This document shows positions 14,557-22,989 of a stretch of DNA of 43,665 bases, piece by piece. Below the pieces are notes generated by a model. It saw only the letters and a program-made list of their open reading frames with translations, made no database searches and had not been told where the DNA came from. The position numbers and the translations under genes were made by a program. The stretch is from Angustibacter sp. Root456 (GTDB lineage Bacteria > Actinomycetota > Actinomycetes > Actinomycetales > Angustibacteraceae): positions 546,319-589,983 of the forward strand of contig NZ_LMER01000020.1 of assembly GCF_001426435.1 (NCBI RefSeq), in the 5' to 3' direction. Position 1 is the stretch's first letter; each line of letters opens with the position of its first letter.

Positions 14557-16632
14557 ATGTCCGCCGACGCCCGCCTCTCACGTGAGGGTGCCGCGTCGCG
14601 CCTGCTCGTCGTGGTGGCGGCGCTGGGTGCCGCCGGAGTGGTGGCCGTCGTCGCCGGCCTGTCGCTGACCGGCGCCGCGGCCGCCTCACTCGTCGCCGAT
14701 CCGGGCGCCGTGACGCGCTGGGGGCTGCCGCTGGTGCGGGTGGTCAACGACGTCGCGGCGAGCCTCACCATCGGCTTGCTGGTGCTGGCGGCCGTGGCGC
14801 TGCCCGCTGCCGGGGCCCCCTGGCGTCCGGCTCGATCCTCGTCCGGCCCGCAGCCGCAGGTCGACGGTGTGACCGCGTGGGCGGTGCGGGTCGCGGCCGC
14901 GACGGGCGTGGTCTGGGCGGTCGCGGGTGTGGTGGTGCTGGTGCTGAGCTACGCCCGCCTGGCCGGCGTCGCGCCGTCCGACCCCGCGTTCGCGACCCAG
15001 CTGGGCAGCTTCATCACCTCCATCGACCTGCTGCGCTCGCTGCTCGTCAGCGTGCTCGTCGTGGCCGTGGTCGCCACGGGGGCTGCGGTGGCCACGCGGC
15101 ACACCACCGTCGGCTGGCTCGCCGCACTGGCGATCGTCGCCCTGCTGCCGGTGGCGCTCACCGGCCACTCCGCCGGGGCGGCCGACCACGAGCTGGCCGT
15201 CGACAGCCTGGCCTTCCACCTCGTGGGCGTCACGGTGTGGGTCGGTGGGCTGGGTGCCTTGGTGGCCGTGCGCGGCCGGCTCGGTGCGCTCACTCCGGGG
15301 GTGGTGCGCCGCTACTCCACCTTGGCCTTGTGGTGCTTCGTGCTCGTGGCTGGCTCCGGCGTGGTCAACGCGGCGATCCGGCTCGGCGGCTGGGCCGGGC
15401 TGGGCACCCGCTACGGCGTGCTCGTCGTGGGCAAGGTCGTGGCGCTGGTGCTGTTGGGTGCGGCCGGCGCCGTGCACCGGCGCACCACCATCGCCAGGCT
15501 GGACGCGTCGTCCGGTGCGGCCCAGTCCGTCGCGCGGCGCGCGGTGGCGCCGTTCTGGCGCCTCGCCGCAGGTGAGGTCGTGGTGATGGGCGCTGCGGTC
15601 GGCCTCGCCGTGGCGCTGGCCAACTCGGCCCCACCCGTGCAGGAGGTCGTCAGCTCCGACGTCGCCCTGGCCGTCACCGGCTACCCGATGCCGCCCGCAC
15701 CGGACGCCCTCACCTGGCTCACGGCCTGGCGTGTCGACCTGCTCTGGACGGCGGTCGCCGCGCTCCTCATCGGCCTCTACGTCACCGGGGCGGTGCGGCT
15801 CGCGCGTCGCGGCGATCACTGGCCGGTGCTGCGCACGGTGGCCTGGGTGGCCGGGGCCCTGATCATGGTGTGGGCGACGAGCGGCGCGCCGGGCATCTAC
15901 GGGCGGGTGCTCTTCAGCTCGCACATGCTCGGACACATGGTCATGTCGATGGTCGTGCCGCCGCTGCTGGTGCTCGGCGCGCCCGTGACGCTCGCCCTGC
16001 GCACCCTGCCGAGCCGGCGCGACGGCAGCCGGGGCCCGCGCGAGTGGCTGCTCGAGGTCGTGCACTCGCGCGTCCTCGGGGTGCTGGGCCACCCGATCGT
16101 GGCCGCCGGGTTCTTCGCCGTCAGCCTCATCGTCTTCTACTACTCGCCGCTGTTCGAGCTCGCGCTGCGCACCCACACCGGTCACGTGCTGATGCACCTG
16201 CACTTCCTGCTCGCCGGCTACCTGTTCGCGAGCGTGCTCATCGGCGTCGACCCCGGCCCGCAGCGGCCGCCGTACCCGATGCGCCTGCTGCTGCTGTTCG
16301 CCACCATGGCGTTCCACGCGTTCTTCGGCGTCGCGCTCGTGTCGGGGTCGCAGCTGCTGGGCGGTGAGGTGCTCGCCCACCTGGGCCGCACGTGGGGTCG
16401 CAGCCCGATCGCCGACCAGCAGTACGGCGGCGCGGTGGCGTGGGGGATCGGCGAGCTGCCGACCCTGCTGCTGGGCATGGGCGTCGCCCTGGCCTGGGTG
16501 CGTTCGGACGACCGCGAGGCCCGCCGCAGCGACCGGCGCGCCGACCGAGACGGCGACAGCGAGCTCGCGGAGTACAACGACAGGCTGGCTCGGCTGGCCG
16601 CACACGACCACGATGAAGGAGCGCGTCGATGA
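14557..16632 (+). CDS. CopD-CtaG fusion membrane protein (copper transport / cytochrome oxidase assembly)
   Basis: A 691-residue polytopic membrane protein made of two known modules. The N-terminal half (to about residue 370) is a CopD-like copper-resistance domain with helices containing TGHSAGAADHELAVDSLAFHLVGVTVWVGGL, whose paired His residues probably bind copper. The C-terminal half is a CtaG_2 (caa3-type cytochrome oxidase assembly factor) domain, with FSSHMLGHMVMSMVVPPLLVLGAPVTL and HTGHVLMHLHFLLAGYLF giving Met/His-rich intramembrane clusters. The inferred role is copper import and delivery to the CuB centre of cytochrome oxidase. The stop overlaps the next start in ATGA, so three genes form one run. 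An ATG at 14476 in the same frame is rejected because it lies within the MarR operator. Confidence 0.9.
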   Translation: MSADARLSREGAASRLLVVVAALGAAGVVAVVAGLSLTGAAAASLVADPGAVTRWGLPLVRVVNDVAASLTIGLLVLAAVALPAAGAPWRPARSSSGPQPQVDGVTAWAVRVAAATGVVWAVAGVVVLVLSYARLAGVAPSDPAFATQLGSFITSIDLLRSLLVSVLVVAVVATGAAVATRHTTVGWLAALAIVALLPVALTGHSAGAADHELAVDSLAFHLVGVTVWVGGLGALVAVRGRLGALTPGVVRRYSTLALWCFVLVAGSGVVNAAIRLGGWAGLGTRYGVLVVGKVVALVLLGAAGAVHRRTTIARLDASSGAAQSVARRAVAPFWRLAAGEVVVMGAAVGLAVALANSAPPVQEVVSSDVALAVTGYPMPPAPDALTWLTAWRVDLLWTAVAALLIGLYVTGAVRLARRGDHWPVLRTVAWVAGALIMVWATSGAPGIYGRVLFSSHMLGHMVMSMVVPPLLVLGAPVTLALRTLPSRRDGSRGPREWLLEVVHSRVLGVLGHPIVAAGFFAVSLIVFYYSPLFELALRTHTGHVLMHLHFLLAGYLFASVLIGVDPGPQRPPYPMRLLLLFATMAFHAFFGVALVSGSQLLGGEVLAHLGRTWGRSPIADQQYGGAVAWGIGELPTLLLGMGVALAWVRSDDREARRSDRRADRDGDSELAEYNDRLARLAAHDHDEGARR

Positions 16633-17444
16633 GGGTCGCAGTCGTGCAGGTGGCCTACGGCGACGACGAGCCCGTGGCCGACCGCGTGGCGCGGGTCGCC
16701 GACCTGGTGCGGGCGCAGGCGGGTCACGACCTCGTGGTGCTGCCCGAGCTGTGGGCGCCCGGAGGGTTCGCCTACCGCCAGTGGGCCGAGCGCGCCGAGC
16801 CCCTCGACGGCCGCACCGTCACCGCGCTGCGCGAGGCGGCGCGCGAGGCCGGCGTCGTGCTGCACGCCGGCTCGATCGTCGAGGCCGCCGCTGACGGCGC
16901 CGACCGCGGTGAGAGCGGCCGCGGCCGGTGGAACACCTCGGTGCTCGTCGGCCCCGACGGCGCGCTGATCGCCACCTACCGCAAGATCCACCGCTTCGGC
17001 TTCGGCGAGGGTGAGCCGCAGCTGCTCGAGGCCGGCACCGACGTCGTGGTCGCGGACGTCCCGTGCCCGGCGTCCGGCGGTGACGTCCGGCTGGGCCTGG
17101 CCACCTGCTACGACCTGCGCTTCCCCGAGCTCTTCCGCCGCCTGCTCGACGGCGGGGCCCAGGTGGTGGTGGTTCCGGCCGCGTGGCCCGCGGCGCGCGT
17201 GGCCCACTGGACGTTGCTCGGGCGCGCCCGCGCGATCGAGGACCAGGTGTTCGTCGTCGCCTGCAACACCGCGGGCACGCACTCCGGGCACGCCATGGGC
17301 GGCTGCAGCCAGGTGGTCGGGCCGACGGGTGAGGTGCTGGCCGAGGCCGCGCAGGGTGAGCAGGTGCTGTCGGTGGAGCTCGACGTCGACGGGCTGGACG
17401 GCGTCCGGCGCGCGTTTCCCGTGCTCGCTGACCGGAGGTTGTGA
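16629..17444 (+). CDS. Carbon-nitrogen hydrolase (nitrilase superfamily amidase)
   Basis: A 271-residue enzyme with the Glu-Lys-Cys triad of the superfamily: Glu40 in VVLPELW, Lys119 in TYRKIHRFGFGEGE, and Cys160 in GLATCYDLRFPELF. The length matches small omega-amidase/Nit-like members, which hydrolyse C-N bonds in side-chain amides such as 2-oxoglutaramate or deaminated glutathione; the exact substrate cannot be read from sequence. It overlaps the CopD-CtaG stop by 4 bp and shares one base with the next start, so all three are translated from one message. The functional link to the copper protein is unclear. Confidence 0.9.
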   Translation: MRVAVVQVAYGDDEPVADRVARVADLVRAQAGHDLVVLPELWAPGGFAYRQWAERAEPLDGRTVTALREAAREAGVVLHAGSIVEAAADGADRGESGRGRWNTSVLVGPDGALIATYRKIHRFGFGEGEPQLLEAGTDVVVADVPCPASGGDVRLGLATCYDLRFPELFRRLLDGGAQVVVVPAAWPAARVAHWTLLGRARAIEDQVFVVACNTAGTHSGHAMGGCSQVVGPTGEVLAEAAQGEQVLSVELDVDGLDGVRRAFPVLADRRL

Positions 17445-17776
17445 TGGGCTTCTACGCGCTGATCGGTGTCGTGAGCCTCGTGCTCCTTCCGTTGTCGTAC
17501 AAGCGGTCTGGGTCGATGACGCACTACGTCCCCGTGACAGGTGCGCCCATCGTGTGGCTGCTGCTGATGGTGGCGTCCGGCACCGCCGCGATCAGTGAGG
17601 CGGCCGGGGATCCCGGCACGTCGCAGGCGGTGTTCAGCGGCGGGCTGATCGGCACGGCCTTCGTGCAGATCGTCCTGCTGCGTCGGATCCGAGCTCTCGG
17701 GGACAGCCCGGGCGCCGGCGGCGTGGCCGCGGACCGGGAGGTCACCGACCGGACGCGCGAGAGCTCCGGCGACTGA
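17444..17776 (+). CDS. Small integral membrane protein, unknown function
   Basis: A 110-residue protein with about three hydrophobic segments (residues 3-18, 32-50, 62-80) and a hydrophilic, charged C-terminal tail. I do not recognise the family. The ATG at 17444 uses the last base of the amidase stop (TGATG), so translation is coupled; the GTG at 17441 is a less likely start. Its place after the CopD-CtaG and amidase genes suggests a shared membrane function, but nothing in the sequence identifies one. Confidence 0.65.
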   Translation: MGFYALIGVVSLVLLPLSYKRSGSMTHYVPVTGAPIVWLLLMVASGTAAISEAAGDPGTSQAVFSGGLIGTAFVQIVLLRRIRALGDSPGAGGVAADREVTDRTRESSGD

Positions 17777-17802
17777 ACCTCAAGCGAGCCTGCCTGCCTG
17801 CC

Positions 17803-17808
17803 GATACT
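17803..17808 (+). promoter_or_regulatory. -10-like GATACT before the M23-like gene
   Basis: GATACT ends 6 nt before the ATG at 17815, the leaderless spacing also seen at 2624 and 14545. A short GCCT tandem run (17788-17803) fills the spacer region. No good -35 is visible. Confidence 0.3.
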
Positions 17809-17814
17809 CGGGGC

Positions 17815-19086
17815 ATGCGTCGTGTTCTCATCCGCAGCGTGCTGCCCGCGATCGTCCTGCTCGTCGCCGCGCTCGTCGCGCCCAGCGGGGCGCCAGCGTC
17901 CTCCTCCCCGGCTGTCGCGGCGGCTGCGTACGTGGCTCCGTCCGCGTCGCACCCGTACAGCGACCCGGTCTGGTTCCCGCTGCGGACGACGGCACAGATC
18001 ACGTGCGTGTACAGCAACTGCAGCGGGCCGTACCACGGCTACTGGGCCATGGACCTCGACGGCAACCTGGGTGACCCGATCTACGCGGCCGGCGCGGGTG
18101 TCTTCCACGTCGGTGCCATCGACTCGGGGTGTCGCGCCAGCGCCAACGACGAGGGCGGTACGTGGGTGTGGATCGACCACGGCGCCGGCAAGGTGTCGCG
18201 GTACCACCACCTGGACTCGGTGGTGGCGAAGGAGGGGCAGTACGTCACTCCCTCGACGGTGATCGGCCGCATGGGTCACAGCGGCGACATCGCACCGTGC
18301 ACCACCAACTACCTGCACTTCGAGGTGCGCACCGGCGGCGTGAAGGGCAGCCGAGTGAACCCGGGCACGATGTACGCCTGCGTCAACGGCACGCGACAGG
18401 CCTGGCCGCAGCAGTTCGGGAAGTCTTCGTGGAACTACCTGACCCGCGGTGCGGTGCACACCCCGGCCTCGACCACCTGCTCGACCTCGGCCTGGACGGC
18501 GACCCCGGCCGCCCCGTCGTCCGTGACGGGTGCGCGCGGAGCGGGCATGGCTCGCGTGGCCTGGGCCGCGGCGCCGTCGGGCACCAACCGCGTGGTCGTC
18601 GCGATCGAGACCTACCACCCGAGCGTCCCCGAGTGGGGTGCGCCGGTGTATCGCACGCTGTCGGCGACGACGCGGAGCACGCTGTACACGGGGCTGCAGA
18701 ACGGTCGCCACTACCGGTTCAAGGTCGCGTTCCACAACGGCGCCGGCAACAGCGCGTGGAGCCGCTACGTCTACGTCACCCCGGCCGCTCGGCCCTCCGC
18801 GCCGCGAGTCGCCCGGTGGCTGACCGCCACCACCACGAAGATCCGCTACGCCTGGTGGAAGTCGGCTGAGCACGGGACGCCGGTGACGAGCTACACGGTC
18901 GCCAGCCGCGGCTACAGCAAGTCCGGCTGGTCGCGCTGGCACTACGTGAAGGTGTCGCCCTCGACGTACAACTACAACTGGACCTCCGTCACGCGCGGCA
19001 AGCTGTACCAGGTGACGGTGCGCGCCAACAGTGCGGTGGGAGCGAGCGCCTGGGCGCCGCGCAAGTACATCCGCGTGCCGCGCTGA
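17815..19086 (+). CDS. Secreted M23-like (LytM) domain protein with fibronectin III repeats
   Basis: A 423-residue exported protein. The signal peptide covers about 1-38. Residues ~50-185 form an M23/LytM-like beta fold with YHGYWAMDLDG (71-83), WVWIDHGAGKVSRYHHLD (117-134), a MGHSG turn (153-157) and YLHFEVR (166-172). M23 enzymes cut peptidoglycan cross-links using an HxxxD pair and an HxH motif. Here the first pair is spaced His74-x5-Asp80 and the HxH is YxH (Tyr166, His168), so the catalytic set is altered. Four Cys residues may form disulfides. About 205-423 holds two fibronectin type III-like modules rich in Tyr and Trp, probably for wall or glycan binding. It may be a divergent hydrolase or an inactive wall-binding protein. 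Confidence 0.8.
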   Translation: MRRVLIRSVLPAIVLLVAALVAPSGAPASSSPAVAAAAYVAPSASHPYSDPVWFPLRTTAQITCVYSNCSGPYHGYWAMDLDGNLGDPIYAAGAGVFHVGAIDSGCRASANDEGGTWVWIDHGAGKVSRYHHLDSVVAKEGQYVTPSTVIGRMGHSGDIAPCTTNYLHFEVRTGGVKGSRVNPGTMYACVNGTRQAWPQQFGKSSWNYLTRGAVHTPASTTCSTSAWTATPAAPSSVTGARGAGMARVAWAAAPSGTNRVVVAIETYHPSVPEWGAPVYRTLSATTRSTLYTGLQNGRHYRFKVAFHNGAGNSAWSRYVYVTPAARPSAPRVARWLTATTTKIRYAWWKSAEHGTPVTSYTVASRGYSKSGWSRWHYVKVSPSTYNYNWTSVTRGKLYQVTVRANSAVGASAWAPRKYIRVPR

Positions 19087-19229
19087 ACTAGGCTTCACCG
19101 GGCGGATCACAACCATGAGCGCGAGCTAAAGCAGATGGCACGTAGCATGTCGTCCTATGCTCTCGCCATCCACCCGTGAGACGCCTGATCGACTATGCCG
19201 CAGGGCAACCAACCGACCGGAGAGTCTCC

Positions 19230-20339
19230 GTGGCGCATGACCCAACGGGAATGCGGGCTGGCGCATCAACCGACGTGGGGCCGCCCGTCCGGCTTGCGGG
19301 CCTGGACGGTCTTCGTGGCATCGCTGTCCTATTGGTGGTGCTCTCTCATATTGGGTGGCCGGGGTTTGGCCCGACCGGCTCAACTGGAGTCACAGTATTC
19401 TTCACCTTGTCGGGGTTCCTGATCACGGCGCTCTTGCTTGAGGAGCACGACCGTAAGGGAAGAATCGATCTCGGTGCGTTTTGGGTCCGTCGGGGGCTGC
19501 GGCTGTTCCCGGCTCTTTGGCTCTTCGTGATACTGGCCGGCGTGGTTGCTGTAGGCGTTGGGATAATGACGATTCTCGGTTTCCTGCGGACCGCTGCAGC
19601 GCCCCTCTTCTACATCGCCAACTTTGTGGATCCCCAGACCCTCGGGCCATTTCGTCACACTTGGTCGCTGGCTGTCGAGGAGCAGTTCTACCTCATCTGG
19701 CCGGGCCTCATGATCATCGCTGCACGGATCCCCCGGCGCCGTTTGCCGATTGTGCTTGCCATTGCGACAGTCTTGGCGTGCTGGTGGAGACTTCACCAGG
19801 GCTTGGCTCCCGTCGATTACGGCTCCAAACTGGTCTACGAGGCAATGATCCACCGGACCGATACGTGTGCGTTCTCGCTTCTGGCTGGAGCAACTTTGTC
19901 GGCTGCTCTCCGGGCGGGGCTTCGTCTTCCTCGTCTGAACGACATAGCGTCCGACGTGGTATGCGCGTCTCTAGTGGTAGTCCCTCTCGCCCTCGGCGGA
20001 TTGGTCGGGCTTAGTGGAGTCACTGGGCCGGTCTTCGCCACGGCGTGCGCTCTTGCACTGATCGTGGCTGCAGCCGGTCGTCGCGCGGGGATGCTGCAGA
20101 CGTCATCGCTCCGAGCACTGGGCCGAATTTCCTACGGCTGGTATCTCTGGCATTATCTCGGGGTCTGGCTAGTACACCACTTCTCGAGCTATCGCGATGC
20201 TCCGCTAGCTTGGGGGTTAGCGGTCGCGGTCTCCTCGCTGCTCCTCGCCGCTGTGTCGTGGCGGATCGTGGAACGGCCCATATTGCGACTTAAGAGGCGA
20301 TTCGAGAGGTCGTCAATCGCTGCGGTGGTGCCGAACTAA
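19230..20339 (+). CDS. Acyltransferase family 3 (OafA/YrhL-type) membrane protein
   Basis: A 369-residue integral membrane O-acyltransferase with about ten helices. It has the family opening RLAGLDGLRGIAVLLVVLSHI with the conserved His, then VFFTLSGFLITALLLEE, FWVRRGLRLFPALWLF and HTWSLAVEEQFYLIWPG. It lacks the extra periplasmic SGNH domain of some relatives. Such enzymes move acetyl or other acyl groups across the membrane onto sugars of surface polysaccharides. The start is GTG 19230, with GGAGAG 5 nt upstream; the earlier GTG at 19176 has no ribosome binding site and precedes the homology. It is convergent with the rest of the glycan genes and is the most A/T-rich gene of the window by eye. 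A weak hairpin (20347-20361) follows the stop. Confidence 0.9.
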   Translation: MAHDPTGMRAGASTDVGPPVRLAGLDGLRGIAVLLVVLSHIGWPGFGPTGSTGVTVFFTLSGFLITALLLEEHDRKGRIDLGAFWVRRGLRLFPALWLFVILAGVVAVGVGIMTILGFLRTAAAPLFYIANFVDPQTLGPFRHTWSLAVEEQFYLIWPGLMIIAARIPRRRLPIVLAIATVLACWWRLHQGLAPVDYGSKLVYEAMIHRTDTCAFSLLAGATLSAALRAGLRLPRLNDIASDVVCASLVVVPLALGGLVGLSGVTGPVFATACALALIVAAAGRRAGMLQTSSLRALGRISYGWYLWHYLGVWLVHHFSSYRDAPLAWGLAVAVSSLLLAAVSWRIVERPILRLKRRFERSSIAAVVPN

Positions 20340-20428
20340 AATCTCGCACTCGTTGGGAGTGTCTGGCTGCGCGAACAATGGGCCGCGGGATTCGGCTCCG
20401 GTGTCTTGGGCAGTGCAGCTTGTGAGAA

Positions 20429-20818
20429 TTACCGTCCATACACGTCGTCGATACGCACAATGTCGTGTTCGTCGAATTTGCCGAACGCCACTTCAAGGAC
20501 GCGCCCTGCCGTGCGCCCGTGGTTCGCAATCCGGTGCTCAATTCCACACGCGATCCACACGGCTTCGCCCGCCTCGGCCGTCCACGTTCGCTCTCCAGCC
20601 GTCACATCGAGTGGCACATCGAGGATCTTCCACATTTCTCCGCGGGCGGAGTGCGTCTGCAAGCTCAGCCGCTCTCCTGAGTGCACGGTGAGAATCTTGA
20701 CGGTTACTTCCTGGTTCAGAACGAACTGCTCGAACGAACCCCACGGGCGATGTGAGACCACGATGTCGGGTCTCGGGTCGGTGAAGATCTGCTCGTCCAT
20801 CTCTGGGTTGTCGGTCAC
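20429..20818 (-). CDS. Cupin protein resembling the mannose-6-phosphate isomerase domain of ManC
   Basis: A 129-residue single cupin. HRPWGSFEQF, GERLSLQTHSARGEMWKI and FGKFDEHDIVRIDDVYGR match the C-terminal type II phosphomannose isomerase domain usually fused to mannose-1-phosphate guanylyltransferase. The usual QxHxxRxExW metal site is present as QTHSARGEMW. Here it is a stand-alone protein without the nucleotidyltransferase half. It may isomerise a sugar phosphate (Man6P-Fru6P) or act as a related sugar-nucleotide cupin. The GTG at 20818 overlaps the upstream glycosyltransferase stop in GTGA; an in-frame ATG at 20800 is the alternative start. It is the last gene of the minus-strand glycan run. 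Confidence 0.8.
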   Translation of the reverse strand: MTDNPEMDEQIFTDPRPDIVVSHRPWGSFEQFVLNQEVTVKILTVHSGERLSLQTHSARGEMWKILDVPLDVTAGERTWTAEAGEAVWIACGIEHRIANHGRTAGRVLEVAFGKFDEHDIVRIDDVYGR

Positions 20819-22989
20819 GTCGTCAACCTGTCCTGTTCGAAGGCTTGTTCTGTCAGGAGTTCTGCGACCACCGAGGTGGCGAACCCCTCAGCCATCTTCA
20901 GCGGTGTCTGTGCCCGGCTGAAGCCGCGCGCCTGCTCACGGGCGTGCCGTGCGTTCTCGGGTGACGCGGTGAAGCGTTGGAGCGCCGCCTGCAGCGCCTC
21001 TGCCAGTGAGTCGTCATCCCTCAGCTCGAATGTCTGCATGGGCAGGGACGACTCCAAGTCCCGGACGGCACCGGTTCGCGGCGCGACAACGGGAAGGCCG
21101 AATGTCTGGGCGAGCAGAAGTGCGCCGGAGTTCAAGATGCCGGCGTACGGGAGCACGGCCAGGTCAGCAGCCGTCATCCATACTTGGAGCTGGTCGTCGG
21201 GAACGTGTTCGAACCGGCTCACGATGCGGGGATGCGCTTCGCACAGCTGCTGCAGCTCGACGACGCCCGGAAAGCGACCGGGTTTGCCGGCGACCAGGAG
21301 TCGCAGCGTGGGGTCCGTCTTGCTCAGCCGTTCGAAGATTGTCAGCAGACGGCTGAGCCCCTTGTAGGGGCGAATCCCCCCGAGGGCGATGATGGCCCGG
21401 TCGTGCGCCGCGATCCCGAGGCGTTCTCTTGCGGCCGCCTTGGAGATCCACAGCGGGTAGATGCCCTCGTAGCTGCTGTGCTCGACGACCCGCACCCGCT
21501 CGGCTGGCAGATCGTAGTACGGGCGGACGGCGTCCAGCGTTGCGGACGAGAGCACGTGGATGCGATCCGCGTGCTCCGCCAAGAGGCGAGCCAGCTGTAT
21601 CTCGGCCCATCGGTGGTTGGCGTCGTGTGGGAGGACGTTGTGGACGGTCCACACCAGCTTGCCGCCTCGCATCTTGAACTGGCGCAGCAGATCACTGAAC
21701 AGGTCGAGTACCTGCTTGGCGCGAAACGGCCCGCGGGCCCACTGGAGGATGGGTCCGGTCCAGTGGATGTGGAGGATCCCGGGTGATGCGTCACCGGCCA
21801 GTACGTTCTTCAGGTGCTGGATGACGTCGGGCACGGGCACCGGGTGGGCGCCTACTGTCCCCAACGCCTCATACAGCATCGCCTGGTAGGGGTTACCTGC
21901 GCGGTAATCGGGGAAGAAGTGCAGCGCTTGCCTGGGCGCAACGCTGTCTGGCGCTTCTCCGTCAATGAGGTCTCCGAGCACGTCGCAGAATGCCGTGGCT
22001 CTCGCCTGCCACGAGTGGTCGCGGCGGACGACGGTGGCGAGGTGGTTGGCCATGGCGCGCGTGCCGTCAGGATCGGCGCGGCGTTCGGCCAGCCGGGCAC
22101 TGAGGCTCTCTGCGTCGGTGTAGTGCGGGACCTCGGGAAGCCCCAGCTCCCGGATTCCGAGGATTCCGTTCATCACGGGTAGCGCTCCGCAAGCGGCGCT
22201 CTCGAAGAACCGGCTGTTGAGGGAGCCATACCCCACGGTGGTGGGATTCATGTCGTCGATGACCAGGCGTGTCTGCGCGTAGATCAGTGGCAGCGAGAAG
22301 TACGGAACAGAGGGACGATGCCACCGTCCAAGACGTGCGGGGGCGCCAGCCGCGTTGCCGATCATCACCACGTCGGCATCATCTGCAAGGTCGATGAGGG
22401 CTTGGTGGACGTTGCGGACGCTGCCCCAGAAGTGCGCCGTGGTCACCGCAGTGGGCACACGCAGCTGATCCTCCGGAGGGAGGGTGAAGAGCTGAGTGTC
22501 CACGCCGATAGGTAGGACCCCCGCCGCTGCAGGCGTCCAACGCGCGAGTTCGCGCAGAGCCAGGGCGGAGGATGCGATGACGCGGTCATACGCGATCAAC
22601 TTCCCTGAAGCGCACCACCGATCCGTCTCGTTGCGGACCCATGCGATGACAGGTGTGCCGTGCGGAACGACCGATGGTTCGAATGTCGGCAGCATGGCAA
22701 CGACCAGGGAGGTGGGTTCGAGTGCGTTCCACTGGTTTCGAGGCACGAGCACGATGCCGAACCCCAGTTCAACCAGAGCGAGGCCGAGCCCGGCGGCGAC
22801 GTACACGTCGCCCCGGCCCTCATCGAGGTCGCATGTATAGACGCAGAACGTGATACGGCCGCGTGGGCCGTTCGAGTGCTCACCCCGGATGAGTGCTTCG
22901 TACTGCGCTCGGCGCACCCACTGCTGCGACATGTCGGTGCTCAACCTGTTCGCCAGACGCAGCCCGTCGGCGGCTGCCGCCGCCCCCAT
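20815..22989 (-). CDS. Glycosyltransferase with two GT-B-like domains
   Basis: A 724-residue protein. The N-terminal part (about 1-350) resembles a glycosyltransferase of the spore-maturation CgeB type: a sugar-nucleotide domain ending in LNSRFFESAACGALPVMN, where the FE-x-A-x-CG pattern contacts the donor. The C-terminal part (about 355-700) is a GT4-like enzyme with LHIHWTGP, WTVHNVLPHD, ALGGIRPYKGLSRLL and a donor site around PYAGILNSGALLLAQTFGLPVVAP. Two active domains in one chain imply two successive sugar transfers. The ATG at 22989 overlaps the upstream methyltransferase stop (ATGA); an in-frame upstream ATG at 23034 lies inside that gene and is less likely. Confidence 0.85.
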   Translation of the reverse strand: MGAAAAADGLRLANRLSTDMSQQWVRRAQYEALIRGEHSNGPRGRITFCVYTCDLDEGRGDVYVAAGLGLALVELGFGIVLVPRNQWNALEPTSLVVAMLPTFEPSVVPHGTPVIAWVRNETDRWCASGKLIAYDRVIASSALALRELARWTPAAAGVLPIGVDTQLFTLPPEDQLRVPTAVTTAHFWGSVRNVHQALIDLADDADVVMIGNAAGAPARLGRWHRPSVPYFSLPLIYAQTRLVIDDMNPTTVGYGSLNSRFFESAACGALPVMNGILGIRELGLPEVPHYTDAESLSARLAERRADPDGTRAMANHLATVVRRDHSWQARATAFCDVLGDLIDGEAPDSVAPRQALHFFPDYRAGNPYQAMLYEALGTVGAHPVPVPDVIQHLKNVLAGDASPGILHIHWTGPILQWARGPFRAKQVLDLFSDLLRQFKMRGGKLVWTVHNVLPHDANHRWAEIQLARLLAEHADRIHVLSSATLDAVRPYYDLPAERVRVVEHSSYEGIYPLWISKAAARERLGIAAHDRAIIALGGIRPYKGLSRLLTIFERLSKTDPTLRLLVAGKPGRFPGVVELQQLCEAHPRIVSRFEHVPDDQLQVWMTAADLAVLPYAGILNSGALLLAQTFGLPVVAPRTGAVRDLESSLPMQTFELRDDDSLAEALQAALQRFTASPENARHAREQARGFSRAQTPLKMAEGFATSVVAELLTEQAFEQDRLTT

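Noticed and set aside
14686-16611. A 641-codon minus-strand frame opposite CopD-CtaG
   Set aside because: His/Arg/Gln-rich shadow; the plus strand has membrane helices and family motifs.
19087-19229. Search for an attachment site or insertion sequence at the left edge of the glycan island
   Set aside because: No tRNA fragment, terminal inverted repeats or transposase remnant could be seen; only the composition changes.
20347-20361. CACTC-GTTGG-GAGTG hairpin after the acyltransferase
   Set aside because: A five-pair stem with no T-tract is too weak to call as a terminator.
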